Shown piece by piece: positions 1 through 6,549 of a DNA stretch of 11,353 nucleotides. Made by a program: the position numbers and the translations under genes. Origin of the DNA: Candidatus Zixiibacteriota bacterium (GTDB lineage Bacteria > Zixibacteria > MSB-5A5 > GN15 > JAAZOE01). Position 1 is the stretch's first letter, and each line of letters begins with the position of its first letter. Location: NCBI GenBank assembly GCA_012797915.1, contig JAAZOE010000426.1, forward strand, positions 1 through 11,353, given 5' to 3'. The notes beneath the pieces are model-generated. The model did no database searches. It was not told the origin of the DNA and saw nothing but the letters and a program-made list of their open reading frames with translations.

Positions 1-40
1 AATCACTTTGATTTTTCCGTGAGTTCGGCGTCATACGTTG

Positions 41-46
41 TATAAG
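41..46 (+). promoter_or_regulatory. Possible -10 element of the TPR gene
   Basis: TATAAG lies about 35 nt upstream of the start codon. No convincing -35 hexamer lies 16-18 nt before it, so this is a weak suggestion only. The rest of the 79 nt leader shows nothing else I can support. Confidence 0.25.
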
Positions 47-79
47 AAACGAATGGCTGTATTCCAAACGTGAGGAGTG

Positions 80-985
80 ATGATGAGAAAGAGTAACCGT
101 TCCCTCGGACACCTGCTGACGGCGGCCGTGTTGGCCTGCCTGCTGCTCGGAACCGGATTGGCCTTCGGCCAGGATGAAGCCAACAAGGGGCTGGAGAGTT
201 TCAATATGGCCGTCACGGCGATGAAATCCGGAGACACCATCGGCGCCGTCACCGGATACAAGGCCGCCATCGCCATGGATCCGAACATGAGCGACGCCTA
301 CCTGAATCTGGGATCGATCTATTTTGCCCAAGGGAGCCTGGATGAGGCCGAAGCCAATTTCAAGAAGGTCACCGAGCTAACCCCGAACGCGACTCTCGGC
401 TTCCTCAACTACGGCAAAGTCCTCACCGCCCAGAAAAAGCTCGATCTGGCCCTGGCCGCCTATCAAAGCGCCCAGCAGATCGAACCGGCCAACATGGAAA
501 TCGAAAAGGAAATCGGCAAACTCCAATACAAACTGGGCAAGATGGATGATTGCATCGCCTCTCTGGAGAAGGTCATCAAGACCGACACGACCGATGGCTA
601 CTCCTACTACCTCATGGGCATGGCCTACAAGAAAAAGAAGGACGACGCCAAGGCGATGGAGAGCTTCAAAACCGCTATCAGCCGCGACCCGAACGATTTT
701 GAATCAATCTACAATCTGGGCAACCTGTACCTCGGCAAATCCGACTGGGCCAACGCCCGCGCTCAGTTCGAGAAAGGGATGCAGCTGAAGCCGAAAGATT
801 ACCGCTGCGCCAACAACCTGGCCCTGGCCATCGAACAGGGCAATCCCGGAAAACTGGATATGGCCATCGCCGCCTGGGAGAAATTTCTGACCGTGGCCAA
901 GAAGAACCCGAAGGCGACCGACCTGGTGAGTCAGGCGGAAGAGCATCTGAAGCAACTCAAGGAAGCCCAGGCCGCCGGTCAATAG
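80..985 (+). CDS. Exported TPR-repeat protein
   Basis: The product is about 300 residues. A positively charged N-terminus is followed by a hydrophobic stretch (LLTAAVLACLLLGTGLAFG) that reads as a signal peptide, probably cleaved before QDEANKG. The rest is about seven tandem 34-residue tetratricopeptide repeats with the usual signature (for example Y.NLG.IY...G..DEA...F.K...L.PN). TPR solenoids mediate protein-protein contacts, so this is probably a periplasmic or envelope scaffold; nothing shows its partner or any enzymatic activity. A GAGGAG ribosome-binding site at 72-77 favours ATG at 83 (5 nt spacing) or ATG at 80 over the GTG at 77. The gene is alone on the plus strand and ends at a hairpin terminator shared with the convergent gene. 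The TPR call is secure; the cellular role is unknown. Confidence 0.9.
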   Translation: MMRKSNRSLGHLLTAAVLACLLLGTGLAFGQDEANKGLESFNMAVTAMKSGDTIGAVTGYKAAIAMDPNMSDAYLNLGSIYFAQGSLDEAEANFKKVTELTPNATLGFLNYGKVLTAQKKLDLALAAYQSAQQIEPANMEIEKEIGKLQYKLGKMDDCIASLEKVIKTDTTDGYSYYLMGMAYKKKKDDAKAMESFKTAISRDPNDFESIYNLGNLYLGKSDWANARAQFEKGMQLKPKDYRCANNLALAIEQGNPGKLDMAIAAWEKFLTVAKKNPKATDLVSQAEEHLKQLKEAQAAGQ

Positions 986-1002
986 ATGATGGGCCGGGCA
1001 GT

Positions 1003-1032
1003 AAAAAAAACCCGCCGTTCGGCGGGTTTTTC
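1003..1032. terminator. Bidirectional intrinsic terminator between convergent genes
   Basis: CCCGCC (1011-1016), a GTTC loop and GGCGGG (1021-1026) form a GC stem. An A8 tract precedes it and a T5 run follows it. Read on plus it ends the TPR gene (stop at 985); read on minus the A tract becomes a U tract and ends the three-repeat protein gene (stop at 1052). Confidence 0.9.
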
Positions 1033-1051
1033 TATTTTATGGTCCAACATG

Positions 1052-2299
1052 CTATTTCCTGCTGAAATCCACCCGGGAAAAATCCTCCCAACCGATTTCA
1101 GTTTCCTCCCCCCCCTTCTTTCCTTCCTCGGCGGTCGTGATATATATCCCCTTGTTTTCATCATTGACGTCGTTGGAATCCCGCAACCGGAACTCACGGC
1201 CGTCCCACAACGTCACCGTCGTGGTCCGTCGGGTATCCTTGGCGATTGCCTGGATCTTCTCGAAGGGGATATCGAAATCCACGCCGCGGTAGCTGCCATC
1301 CAGGATTTCCCACGTGTATTCCTCGTCATCATCCCAGCTGATGTACCCGGTGGTTTTTGCGCCGTCTTCATCGCTGACCGTCCCGTGCAATCGTCGGCCG
1401 CCGTCAAAATCAGCATAGGCGGGATAGGCCCCCGCCGGCGGTTCCTTCAATTCCAGCGTCTCGAATTCATCCCAACTCACCGTTACCCGGCCCAGTCCCG
1501 GATCCGTGATGAGAATACCCCGGTTGCCGCTGTCGATATCGTTGGAGTCTTCCAACCGAACAGACTTGCCGTCGCGGAGAGTGATCTCCGACGCCTGCGA
1601 CGACAACCGTTCAATACGGACGATTTGCGAAAACTTAATCTTGCGGGTCCGTCCATGTTCGCTGCCATCGATCACATCGGCGGCGAACATTTCATCCATA
1701 TCCCAACAGATCCATCCGGTATAGTCCCCGGCCCGACTGGTGGTCACCGTACCATACAAACGAGGCCCGAACGCGGAGGTCACCTCACCCCCATCGGAAA
1801 ACTCGACATGGTCGATATCGTCCCATTCGAGTTCCAATTCCCCTTCCGTCGTCGTTTCGATGACGATCTCGCGGATTCCGCTGCCGAAATCGGTCGACCC
1901 CTGCGAGAGCGTTACCCTCCGGCCGCTCTTGAGCAGAAGCTCCACCTGGTCATCATCGATCGGCGTCAGCTCCTTGATATGGCCGACGGCGATTGCCGCC
2001 TGGGCCGTGCCGCCCCAGCTTTCCGACCCGATATCGATTCCAAAGACGGTTATTTTCCGTTCCCGATCCCCGTATTTATGACGGGTTGTCTTCTCGGCGT
2101 GCTCCGTTCTTTCCTTATACCCGTCGATCAAATCATCCCAAGATGCCTCGTTGAGATCCCACCGGATCGGTCCCTCCAGGATATCACCCCGATCGGTCTG
2201 GATTTTACCGTAGATACGCCCTTTTTCGGCCGAGGCCGGCACTGTCATCCACAGCGACGACAGAACCAGGATGGCTATCGCGATCGTCTTGCCGGACAT
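1052..2299 (-). CDS. Secreted protein with three copies of an unrecognised domain
   Basis: The 415-residue product starts with a signal peptide (hydrophobic core AIAILVLSSLWMTV, probable cleavage after PASA). The mature part is three divergent copies of one domain, starting near residues 28, 177 and 300. Each copy has R-[IL]-[YH]-G-[KT]-[IV] near its start, then G.I.WD.(N/D)E, an [IL]DG step, a strand with TL.DG(K/R)...L..S.D, and a closing W-(D/E)-(D/E)-[FI] segment. Copies 2 and 3 are closest: they share TGxIxWDxDE, LRDG/LWDG, and L(E/R)DSND with V or I next. The first copy carries an insert rich in charged residues. The domain looks mostly beta-stranded and acidic. I do not recognise it and assign no function. 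ATG at 2299 is preferred over GTG at 2305 because AGGAGG (2305-2310) sits 5 nt before the ATG. It lies about 100 nt downstream of the propeller protein gene on the same strand, so they may be cotranscribed. Confidence 0.85.
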   Translation of the reverse strand: MSGKTIAIAILVLSSLWMTVPASAEKGRIYGKIQTDRGDILEGPIRWDLNEASWDDLIDGYKERTEHAEKTTRHKYGDRERKITVFGIDIGSESWGGTAQAAIAVGHIKELTPIDDDQVELLLKSGRRVTLSQGSTDFGSGIREIVIETTTEGELELEWDDIDHVEFSDGGEVTSAFGPRLYGTVTTSRAGDYTGWICWDMDEMFAADVIDGSEHGRTRKIKFSQIVRIERLSSQASEITLRDGKSVRLEDSNDIDSGNRGILITDPGLGRVTVSWDEFETLELKEPPAGAYPAYADFDGGRRLHGTVSDEDGAKTTGYISWDDDEEYTWEILDGSYRGVDFDIPFEKIQAIAKDTRRTTTVTLWDGREFRLRDSNDVNDENKGIYITTAEEGKKGGEETEIGWEDFSRVDFSRK

Positions 2300-2402
2300 C
2301 AGCACCTCCTGTCAATTGTGCTTCTTCCACTGTATTCGACGGTCGTTTCGCCGGAAAGGTTGCCAATAAAAGTACCGTTACAAAGTCCGGGACGCAACAG
2401 AC

Positions 2403-3083
2403 TTATTTCAGATACACCATCTTCCGGACAAGGGTCGCCTCGGACGTCGATAAGGCGTAAAAATAGATTCCGGAGGCAGTCGGCCGGCCGGCCTGATCGC
2501 GCCCATCCCATATGGTCTGGTGGCTCCCGACTGGCAGGATATCATCGACCAGTCGGCGGATCCGCTGGCCCAGGAGATTATAGACATCCACCTGGACCCG
2601 GCCGGCGCGATCAAGAGAGAAGGCGATACGCGTGGCGCCGTTGAAGGGATTGGGGATATTCTGGCCAAGGAGAAGACCGGCGGGACGATGGTCTTCTCCC
2701 TGACCTTCAACAGAAGTGGGGTAGGATATCTCGATGAGGCCGGCGTTCAACGCCGGATGATAGATTTGCCGATCATCGGCCACCAGGTAAAATGATTCCG
2801 CACCAGTCGATTGGAAGACGGTCGAATCGGCCAGCGAGTCGTTGGCGGTTACGAAGACATCCGCCAGTTGGTACCGGCCCGGCTCCCGAGGACCGACCTC
2901 GGAATCGACCGAGATTTCGAGAGTAAAGAGCGACTGGACCGGATCGATCCCGGCGACAATTAGACGGCCCGGCAATGAACCGGGCGTGGGAACCACGGAA
3001 TCAATCGCCAGCAACTTCGGATCATAGGACAGGGTCAACCGGCCGCTATCGATCGAACGACACTCACAAAGCCAGATCGGCAC
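2403..3083 (-). CDS. C-terminal part: cohesin-like remainder and FlgD-like/T9SS-type sorting domain
   Basis: These 226 codons follow the TAG directly, in the same frame. The first codon is GTG but there is no ribosome-binding site, so it is probably not an independent start. Residues 1-100 continue a cohesin-like beta fold (RLTLSYDPKLLAIDSV, then LFTLEISVDSE and YQLADVFVTANDS). Residues about 137-226 form a FlgD Ig-like/type A C-terminal domain: GQNIPNPFNGATRIAFSLDR, VQVDVYNLLGQRIRRL, WDGRDQAGRPTASGIYFYAL and a final VRKMVYLK. Such domains act as export and anchoring signals for type IX secretion in Bacteroidetes and are widespread in FCB relatives. Whether this organism has a type IX system cannot be told from the window. 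Confidence 0.8.
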   Translation of the reverse strand: MPIWLCECRSIDSGRLTLSYDPKLLAIDSVVPTPGSLPGRLIVAGIDPVQSLFTLEISVDSEVGPREPGRYQLADVFVTANDSLADSTVFQSTGAESFYLVADDRQIYHPALNAGLIEISYPTSVEGQGEDHRPAGLLLGQNIPNPFNGATRIAFSLDRAGRVQVDVYNLLGQRIRRLVDDILPVGSHQTIWDGRDQAGRPTASGIYFYALSTSEATLVRKMVYLK

Positions 3084-5249
3084 CTACCCGGCCTTGCCCA
3101 TTTCGACAATGGCCGGGGGCACAGATATCGTATCAGGCTCATAGATATCAAGGATGATCGGGACATACAGCGGGTTATTAAATGCCGCCGAATCCACGAC
3201 CAGGAGGCTGTCGGAATAGCGGGCGGGGGACATCTCCCCGGTTTCGATTCGGTAGCGCAGGAAATCATCGTCACTTCCAATGGACGAGTCACAGATCAAC
3301 CAGGGAATATCCGCAAATGGCTGCCAGTGGGACATTTCTCCGCCGAGATTAATGATTTGAATGGAATCGGCTGCCGATGCCTCCGGCGCCAGTCGGGCGA
3401 AAATCGTATCGGGCCGAGCGGTGAGATAGGCCAAGCCATAGGCTATGTTCAGCGCGACTAAAACAGATTCCGGGGAGTTGACCGCCAGGGAATCGGTGAG
3501 CACGATATAGGCCTGATGATTCCCCGTCGCCAGCGAGGCAATATCGCATCCGATGGTCACCGAATCGCCGTCGGAGCCAACCGATGGCGTCACGTGGAGC
3601 CAGGAAGCCGTCGTTGTCGCCTGCCAATTCAGACTCCCGCTGCCGGAGTTGATGATTGTCAATGCTTGATTCGCCGGTGAACCGACCTCGGCCAAGGCCC
3701 GAAACGAGAAAGAATCAGGTTGCGGGATTATCATTGGACCGGTTACGGAAAGGGTTATCGGGACGAAAACCGTGGAGTCGTTCTCCACCAGGTCTGTCAA
3801 AGTGATTCGACCGGCATGGGTTCCCCACGCCAGTGAACCGGGCCGGATAGTCACCGGAATCGTATCGGGGGTCGTACCGAGGCTATCGGAAAAGTCTATC
3901 CAATCCTCATCGGTCCGCAACCGAAATGGGATTTCGCCGTACCCGGCATTCTCGATGGCGATGGCCACGGTTGTATCCCCTTCGAGTCGGTCACACGAAA
4001 GCTCCAGCATGGACGGAGTCGCCAGCAAACCCGGGGTATTGTAGGTAATTACCCGACCATAGACATCGTATTCGCCGCTGCGGTTGTCGGTCCAGGCCAG
4101 ATACATCCGGTGCCCATCGAGGGCGACATCCGGAAACACCTGACGCCCGGTCTGAATCTGGTTGACAACGAAATTCGCTCCCACCGACTTCCCGGCAGCG
4201 TCGAAAACCTGCCCCCCGACATTCCAGTCCCCTCCGGCCGAATCGGACCACACCACAACCGCATTACCCATCCTGTCGGCGGCAACCTTGGGATCCCGCT
4301 GAGCCGCCTGCGTGCCGTCGAGGCTGATCTTGAAATTGTTTCCCAGCCGGTTCAACGCCGCATCGAATCGCTGGCCGTAGATATCCGGATTAGCCGGATA
4401 TGTCCCCGACCTCCAGTCGGTCCAAACGACGGTAATCGTGCCGGTTCCGCCGATGGCCACGGCGGGGAATTTCTGTCGCGTGGTTCCCCCATCGCTGTTC
4501 ACCCGGATATTGCCGCCCATTGGCTGGCCCAGAGAGTCGCATTTCTGCAGATAAATATCATCGTTGCCGCTCCGTCCATCATACCAAACGACCACCGACC
4601 AGCCGTTGGCGGAGACGGCGGTTCCCGGCGCATGATTCGGTGTCGTGGAACCATCATCATTCAGCTTGCGGTTGCTGCCGGCAAAGATGCCTGCGGCATC
4701 CATGCCCTGCCCATAGATATCCCAGTCTTGATTGCGCAGATCGGACCATACGACCATGGTCCGTCCCCACCCCGATGCTCCCACTGCTGGTGACTGCCGG
4801 CTGGAATCGGGAAGTTCCGCCGTGATCAGACGGTTTGTTCCGACCGGCCCAGTGCTGTCCAGTTTCTGAAAATACACATCTGGCCCAAACGGGTAGCCGT
4901 AGTGGCGGTAGTCTTTCCATACGAGATACCCATTTCCAATCCAATCGGAGACCAAATCCGGTTCGGCCTGTACGGCGCCAATCGAATCATCGTTGATGAT
5001 AAACTCCTGGGCCAGGGCAACTCCATCGGCGCTGAACGACCGGCAGTAGATATCTCCATTGCCGTTCCTGAGGTCTTCCCAAGCGACCAGAAACCGTCCA
5101 TTGGCGGCAACCGCGACCGTCGGATGATTCTGTTCCGTTGCTGAATTATCGGAAGAGAGACGAAACTCGGCATCGCCATAGGCGCTTGACGAAATCGCCA
5201 GCCAAGCGGCCAGAAAAAATACTTGGTTTTTTCGCCATTGATGGTTCAT
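3084..5249 (-). CDS. N-terminal part: signal peptide, seven propeller repeats, three BACON-like domains
   Basis: This part has 721 residues. A signal peptide (KNQVFFLAAWLAISSSAYG) is followed at about residues 37-400 by seven repeats of roughly 50 residues with the pattern P.VAV...G...V.W.D.R.G..DIY.Q..D..G...G.N, which suggests a seven-bladed beta-propeller. Three Ig-like modules resembling the BACON/choice-of-anchor type follow at about 403-500, 503-603 and 605-700, each with a strand like ALTIINSGSGSLNWQ and a following WL/WI segment. The part ends at the start of a cohesin-like domain, where TAG intervenes. Such proteins are usually extracellular and bind polymers or other proteins; there is no catalytic motif. 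ATG at 5249 was chosen because it begins the signal peptide. Unlike its neighbours it has no Shine-Dalgarno sequence. An open extension upstream to 5453 crosses a terminator and is not coding. Confidence 0.85.
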   Translation of the reverse strand: MNHQWRKNQVFFLAAWLAISSSAYGDAEFRLSSDNSATEQNHPTVAVAANGRFLVAWEDLRNGNGDIYCRSFSADGVALAQEFIINDDSIGAVQAEPDLVSDWIGNGYLVWKDYRHYGYPFGPDVYFQKLDSTGPVGTNRLITAELPDSSRQSPAVGASGWGRTMVVWSDLRNQDWDIYGQGMDAAGIFAGSNRKLNDDGSTTPNHAPGTAVSANGWSVVVWYDGRSGNDDIYLQKCDSLGQPMGGNIRVNSDGGTTRQKFPAVAIGGTGTITVVWTDWRSGTYPANPDIYGQRFDAALNRLGNNFKISLDGTQAAQRDPKVAADRMGNAVVVWSDSAGGDWNVGGQVFDAAGKSVGANFVVNQIQTGRQVFPDVALDGHRMYLAWTDNRSGEYDVYGRVITYNTPGLLATPSMLELSCDRLEGDTTVAIAIENAGYGEIPFRLRTDEDWIDFSDSLGTTPDTIPVTIRPGSLAWGTHAGRITLTDLVENDSTVFVPITLSVTGPMIIPQPDSFSFRALAEVGSPANQALTIINSGSGSLNWQATTTASWLHVTPSVGSDGDSVTIGCDIASLATGNHQAYIVLTDSLAVNSPESVLVALNIAYGLAYLTARPDTIFARLAPEASAADSIQIINLGGEMSHWQPFADIPWLICDSSIGSDDDFLRYRIETGEMSPARYSDSLLVVDSAAFNNPLYVPIILDIYEPDTISVPPAIVEMGKAG

Positions 5250-5262
5250 GGCGAGAAGAATA

Positions 5263-5278
5263 TGCAAGCCGCCTGCCA
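5263..5278 (-). promoter_or_regulatory. Sigma-54-like -24/-12 promoter
   Basis: On the minus strand TGGCAGGCGGCTTGCA matches the sigma-54 consensus TGGCAC-R-N4-TTGC-W with one mismatch, and has exactly 10 nt between the GG and GC pairs. Transcription would start near 5252, only about 3 nt before the ATG at 5249, giving an essentially leaderless mRNA. That would fit the missing Shine-Dalgarno sequence. One match can arise by chance, so this is tentative. Confidence 0.4.
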
Positions 5279-5309
5279 GAGGGGGGGCACAGAGAGCGGA
5301 CCCGCATGT

Positions 5310-5332
5310 CATTGCGTGGCAATGTGTTGCCA
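5310..5332. repeat. Two overlapping dyads upstream of the sigma-54-like site
   Basis: CATTGC-GTG-GCAATG (5310-5324) and TGGCAA-TGTG-TTGCCA (5317-5332) share their middle arm, so only one can fold at a time. They lie about 60-80 nt upstream of the inferred start of transcription. They could be a binding site for a dimeric regulator, or chance. Confidence 0.35.
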
Positions 5333-5364
5333 TGTTCGCCCGAACCGCATTATTCGCCCAAACC

Positions 5365-5391
5365 AAAAAACCGGAATTCTCATCCGGTTTT
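5365..5391 (-). terminator. Intrinsic terminator of the HU/small basic protein transcript
   Basis: On the minus strand AAAACCGGA (5391-5383), a 7 nt loop and TCCGG (5375-5371) run into a T6 tract (5370-5365). The stem can extend to 9 bp by pairing the A run with the first Ts. It separates the HU/small gene unit from the propeller gene. Confidence 0.75.
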
Positions 5392-5412
5392 AAGGGGAAT
5401 AAACTTCTCATT

Positions 5413-5436
5413 GGAAGAGGCCCTGCCGCCTCTTCC
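5413..5436. other. Strong hairpin in the 3' region of the small basic gene
   Basis: GGAAGAGGC and GCCTCTTCC form a perfect 9 bp stem around a 6 nt loop, about 30 nt after the small gene's stop codon and upstream of the terminator. No T tract follows on either strand, so it is more likely an mRNA 3'-end stabiliser or processing site than a second terminator. Confidence 0.5.
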
Positions 5437-5465
5437 GAATCGCATTGTGTCAAACTATCTGAAAA

Positions 5466-5561
5466 TCAGACTTTTTTCTTTTTGTGTCGATCGGCGCGTC
5501 TGCGTTTTTTCCGCTTATGGGTTTTGATTTTCTGACGTTTACGTTTTTTTCCGCTCGGCAT
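5466..5561 (-). CDS. 31-residue basic protein, COX24/AURKAIP1 (bS22/mS38)-like
   Basis: This short gene starts at ATG 5561, with GGAGG at 5566-5570 (4 nt spacing), and ends with TGA at 5468-5466. The product begins MPSGKKRKRQKIKTHKRKKR and is more than half Lys and Arg. The KKRKR..K..HKRKK core is the pattern of the AURKAIP1/COX24 C-terminal domain. In the mitochondrial protein mS38 and mycobacterial bS22 that domain sits near the decoding centre of the small ribosomal subunit. As I recall, Bacteroidetes genomes carry near-identical short MPSGKKRKR... proteins, usually labelled hypothetical. It lies 30 nt downstream of HU and before the terminator, so the two are probably cotranscribed. That it is coding is well supported; ribosomal membership is inferred from the family. 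Confidence 0.75.
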   Translation of the reverse strand: MPSGKKRKRQKIKTHKRKKRRRADRHKKKKV

Positions 5562-5591
5562 GCATCCTCCAGTTCAGTCCAGTCAGGCCGG

Positions 5592-5876
5592 TCAAATCGG
5601 GAGCTTCGTGATCAAGTTCTTAAACTCGTTGGATGGTTTGAAAACCGGGACCTTGCGATCGGGGACCGGGACGACATCCCCGGTGCGCGGATTGCGGGCT
5701 TTGCGGGACTTTCTCAGTTTGATCTTGAAGGTACCGAAACCCCGGATCTCAATGTTATGCCCCGCCTCCAATGACTTCTTGACCGTCGCCAGGAAATTAT
5801 CGACCACCACGGCAACATCTGTCCGAGTCAAACCGGTTTTCTCAGCAACTTTTTCGACCAGATCAGCCTTGGTCAT
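5592..5876 (-). CDS. HU/IHF-family DNA-binding protein
   Basis: This 94-residue histone-like protein is the usual length for the family. It has the N-terminal dimerising helices (MTKADLVEKVAEKTGLT, VDNFLATVKKSL), the turn motif GFGTF (46-50), and the DNA-bending arm with R-NPRTG (61-66), whose conserved proline intercalates into the minor groove. A short C-terminal helix (PSNEFKNLI) completes the fold. HU/IHF dimers compact and bend DNA in the nucleoid; sequence alone does not separate HU from IHF. ATG at 5876 has AGGAGG (5882-5887) 5 nt upstream, so the longer open frame to 5930 is discarded. A sigma-70-like promoter lies just upstream and the small basic gene follows 30 nt downstream. Confidence 0.95.
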   Translation of the reverse strand: MTKADLVEKVAEKTGLTRTDVAVVVDNFLATVKKSLEAGHNIEIRGFGTFKIKLRKSRKARNPRTGDVVPVPDRKVPVFKPSNEFKNLITKLPI

Positions 5877-5918
5877 CTTTGCCTCCTCCCGACAAAACCA
5901 CCACCTATTGAGTGCACA

Positions 5919-5947
5919 AACATACAACATCCTCGCAGTTAGCGCAA
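5919..5947 (-). promoter_or_regulatory. Probable sigma-70-type promoter of HU
   Basis: On the minus strand TTGCGC (5947-5942) and TATGTT (5924-5919) are separated by 17 nt, with four of six consensus bases in each. Transcription would start about 35 nt before the HU start codon. Confidence 0.45.
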
Positions 5948-6012
5948 CTAGTTTTATGCCATTGACTAAAGAATTTGGGGCGTTGCCGGGCGCGACCGAC
6001 GAAATCCGAACG

Positions 6013-6549
6013 TTACTGATACAGGTACATCAACGCAGGCCCGCCCTTGGCCTCAAAATCCGAAATTTTCTCCATGAACTTCATGCCGCCGGTTAAATAA
6101 TCCACGAAACTCGGCTCCCGTCGTCGCTCCCTGACGATATCCGGATTCGGTCCGAGACCGGCCAATTCCCCCGCGATACTCACTGCGTCTTCAAACGACC
6201 CCAGCGTGTCGACCAAGCCGATATTATAGGCTTGCCGACCGGTAAATATGGACCCGTCGGCGTACGGATAAATCTCTTCCTTTTGACGGCCCCGGGCGTC
6301 GGCCACCGCCTCCACGAACTGCTCGTAGGTATCATCGATAACCGCCTTCAACATCCGCTCATCCTCGGCGGTCATCGGCCGGGAGAAGGATCCCACGTCC
6401 TTCAATTCGCCCGATTTGACCGTTTCCCAGCCTATCCCGATCTTTTCCATGAGTTTTTGGGCCGTCGGGAACGAAAGGATGACGCCGATGGAGCCGGTCA
6501 GTGTTCCGGGATTGGCAACGATTTTTTCGGCGGCACACCCGATATAGTA
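6013..6549 (-). CDS. SppA C-terminal fragment (catalytic Lys)
   Basis: These 178 codons continue in frame after the TGA: YYIGCAAEKIVANPG, GSIGVILSFPTAQKLMEKIG, then SGELKDVGSFSRPMTAEDE and GRQAYNIGLVDTLG, all family-typical, ending with TAA. The first internal ATG is at 6450, without a ribosome-binding site, so independent translation is unlikely. Confidence 0.7.
   Translation of the reverse strand, partial: YYIGCAAEKIVANPGTLTGSIGVILSFPTAQKLMEKIGIGWETVKSGELKDVGSFSRPMTAEDERMLKAVIDDTYEQFVEAVADARGRQKEEIYPYADGSIFTGRQAYNIGLVDTLGSFEDAVSIAGELAGLGPNPDIVRERRREPSFVDYLTGGMKFMEKISDFEAKGGPALMYLYQ

Larger units (their letters stand above)
2403..5249 (-). pseudogene. Large secreted propeller/BACON/cohesin-like protein gene, interrupted by an in-frame TAG
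   Basis: The reading frame runs 949 codons from ATG at 5249 to TAA at 2405-2403, broken only by TAG at codon 722 (3086-3084). The frame is the same on both sides, and the protein on each side belongs to one cohesin-like domain: a first strand SVPPAIVEMGKAG lies before the stop, and VPIWL with RLTLSYDPKLL lies after it. A GAG-to-TAG change would restore AGEVPIWL, but other single-base changes are also possible. As written, the short product would lose the C-terminal sorting domain and so probably its export or surface anchoring. It is either a recent nonsense mutant or a sequence error; readthrough is possible but unsupported. Confidence 0.75.

Noticed and set aside
2300..2402. Promoter for the three-repeat protein gene
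   Set aside because: The best pair (TTTCCG, 17 nt, TACAGT on minus) is weak. The 100 nt gap has no terminator, so readthrough from the propeller gene is equally likely.
986..2644. 552-codon open frame on the plus strand
   Set aside because: It runs antisense across the three-repeat protein gene and the end of the propeller gene, has no ribosome-binding site or recognisable domain, and is a by-product of GC-rich codon use. It also starts inside the terminator region.
3084..3086. TAG in the propeller gene read as pyrrolysine
   Set aside because: TAG is the normal stop of the TPR, transglycosylase and miaA genes here. The protein is not a methylamine methyltransferase.
5250..5453. Upstream extension of the propeller protein to residue position 5453
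   Set aside because: The extension crosses an intrinsic terminator and a strong hairpin and lies before a clear signal peptide.
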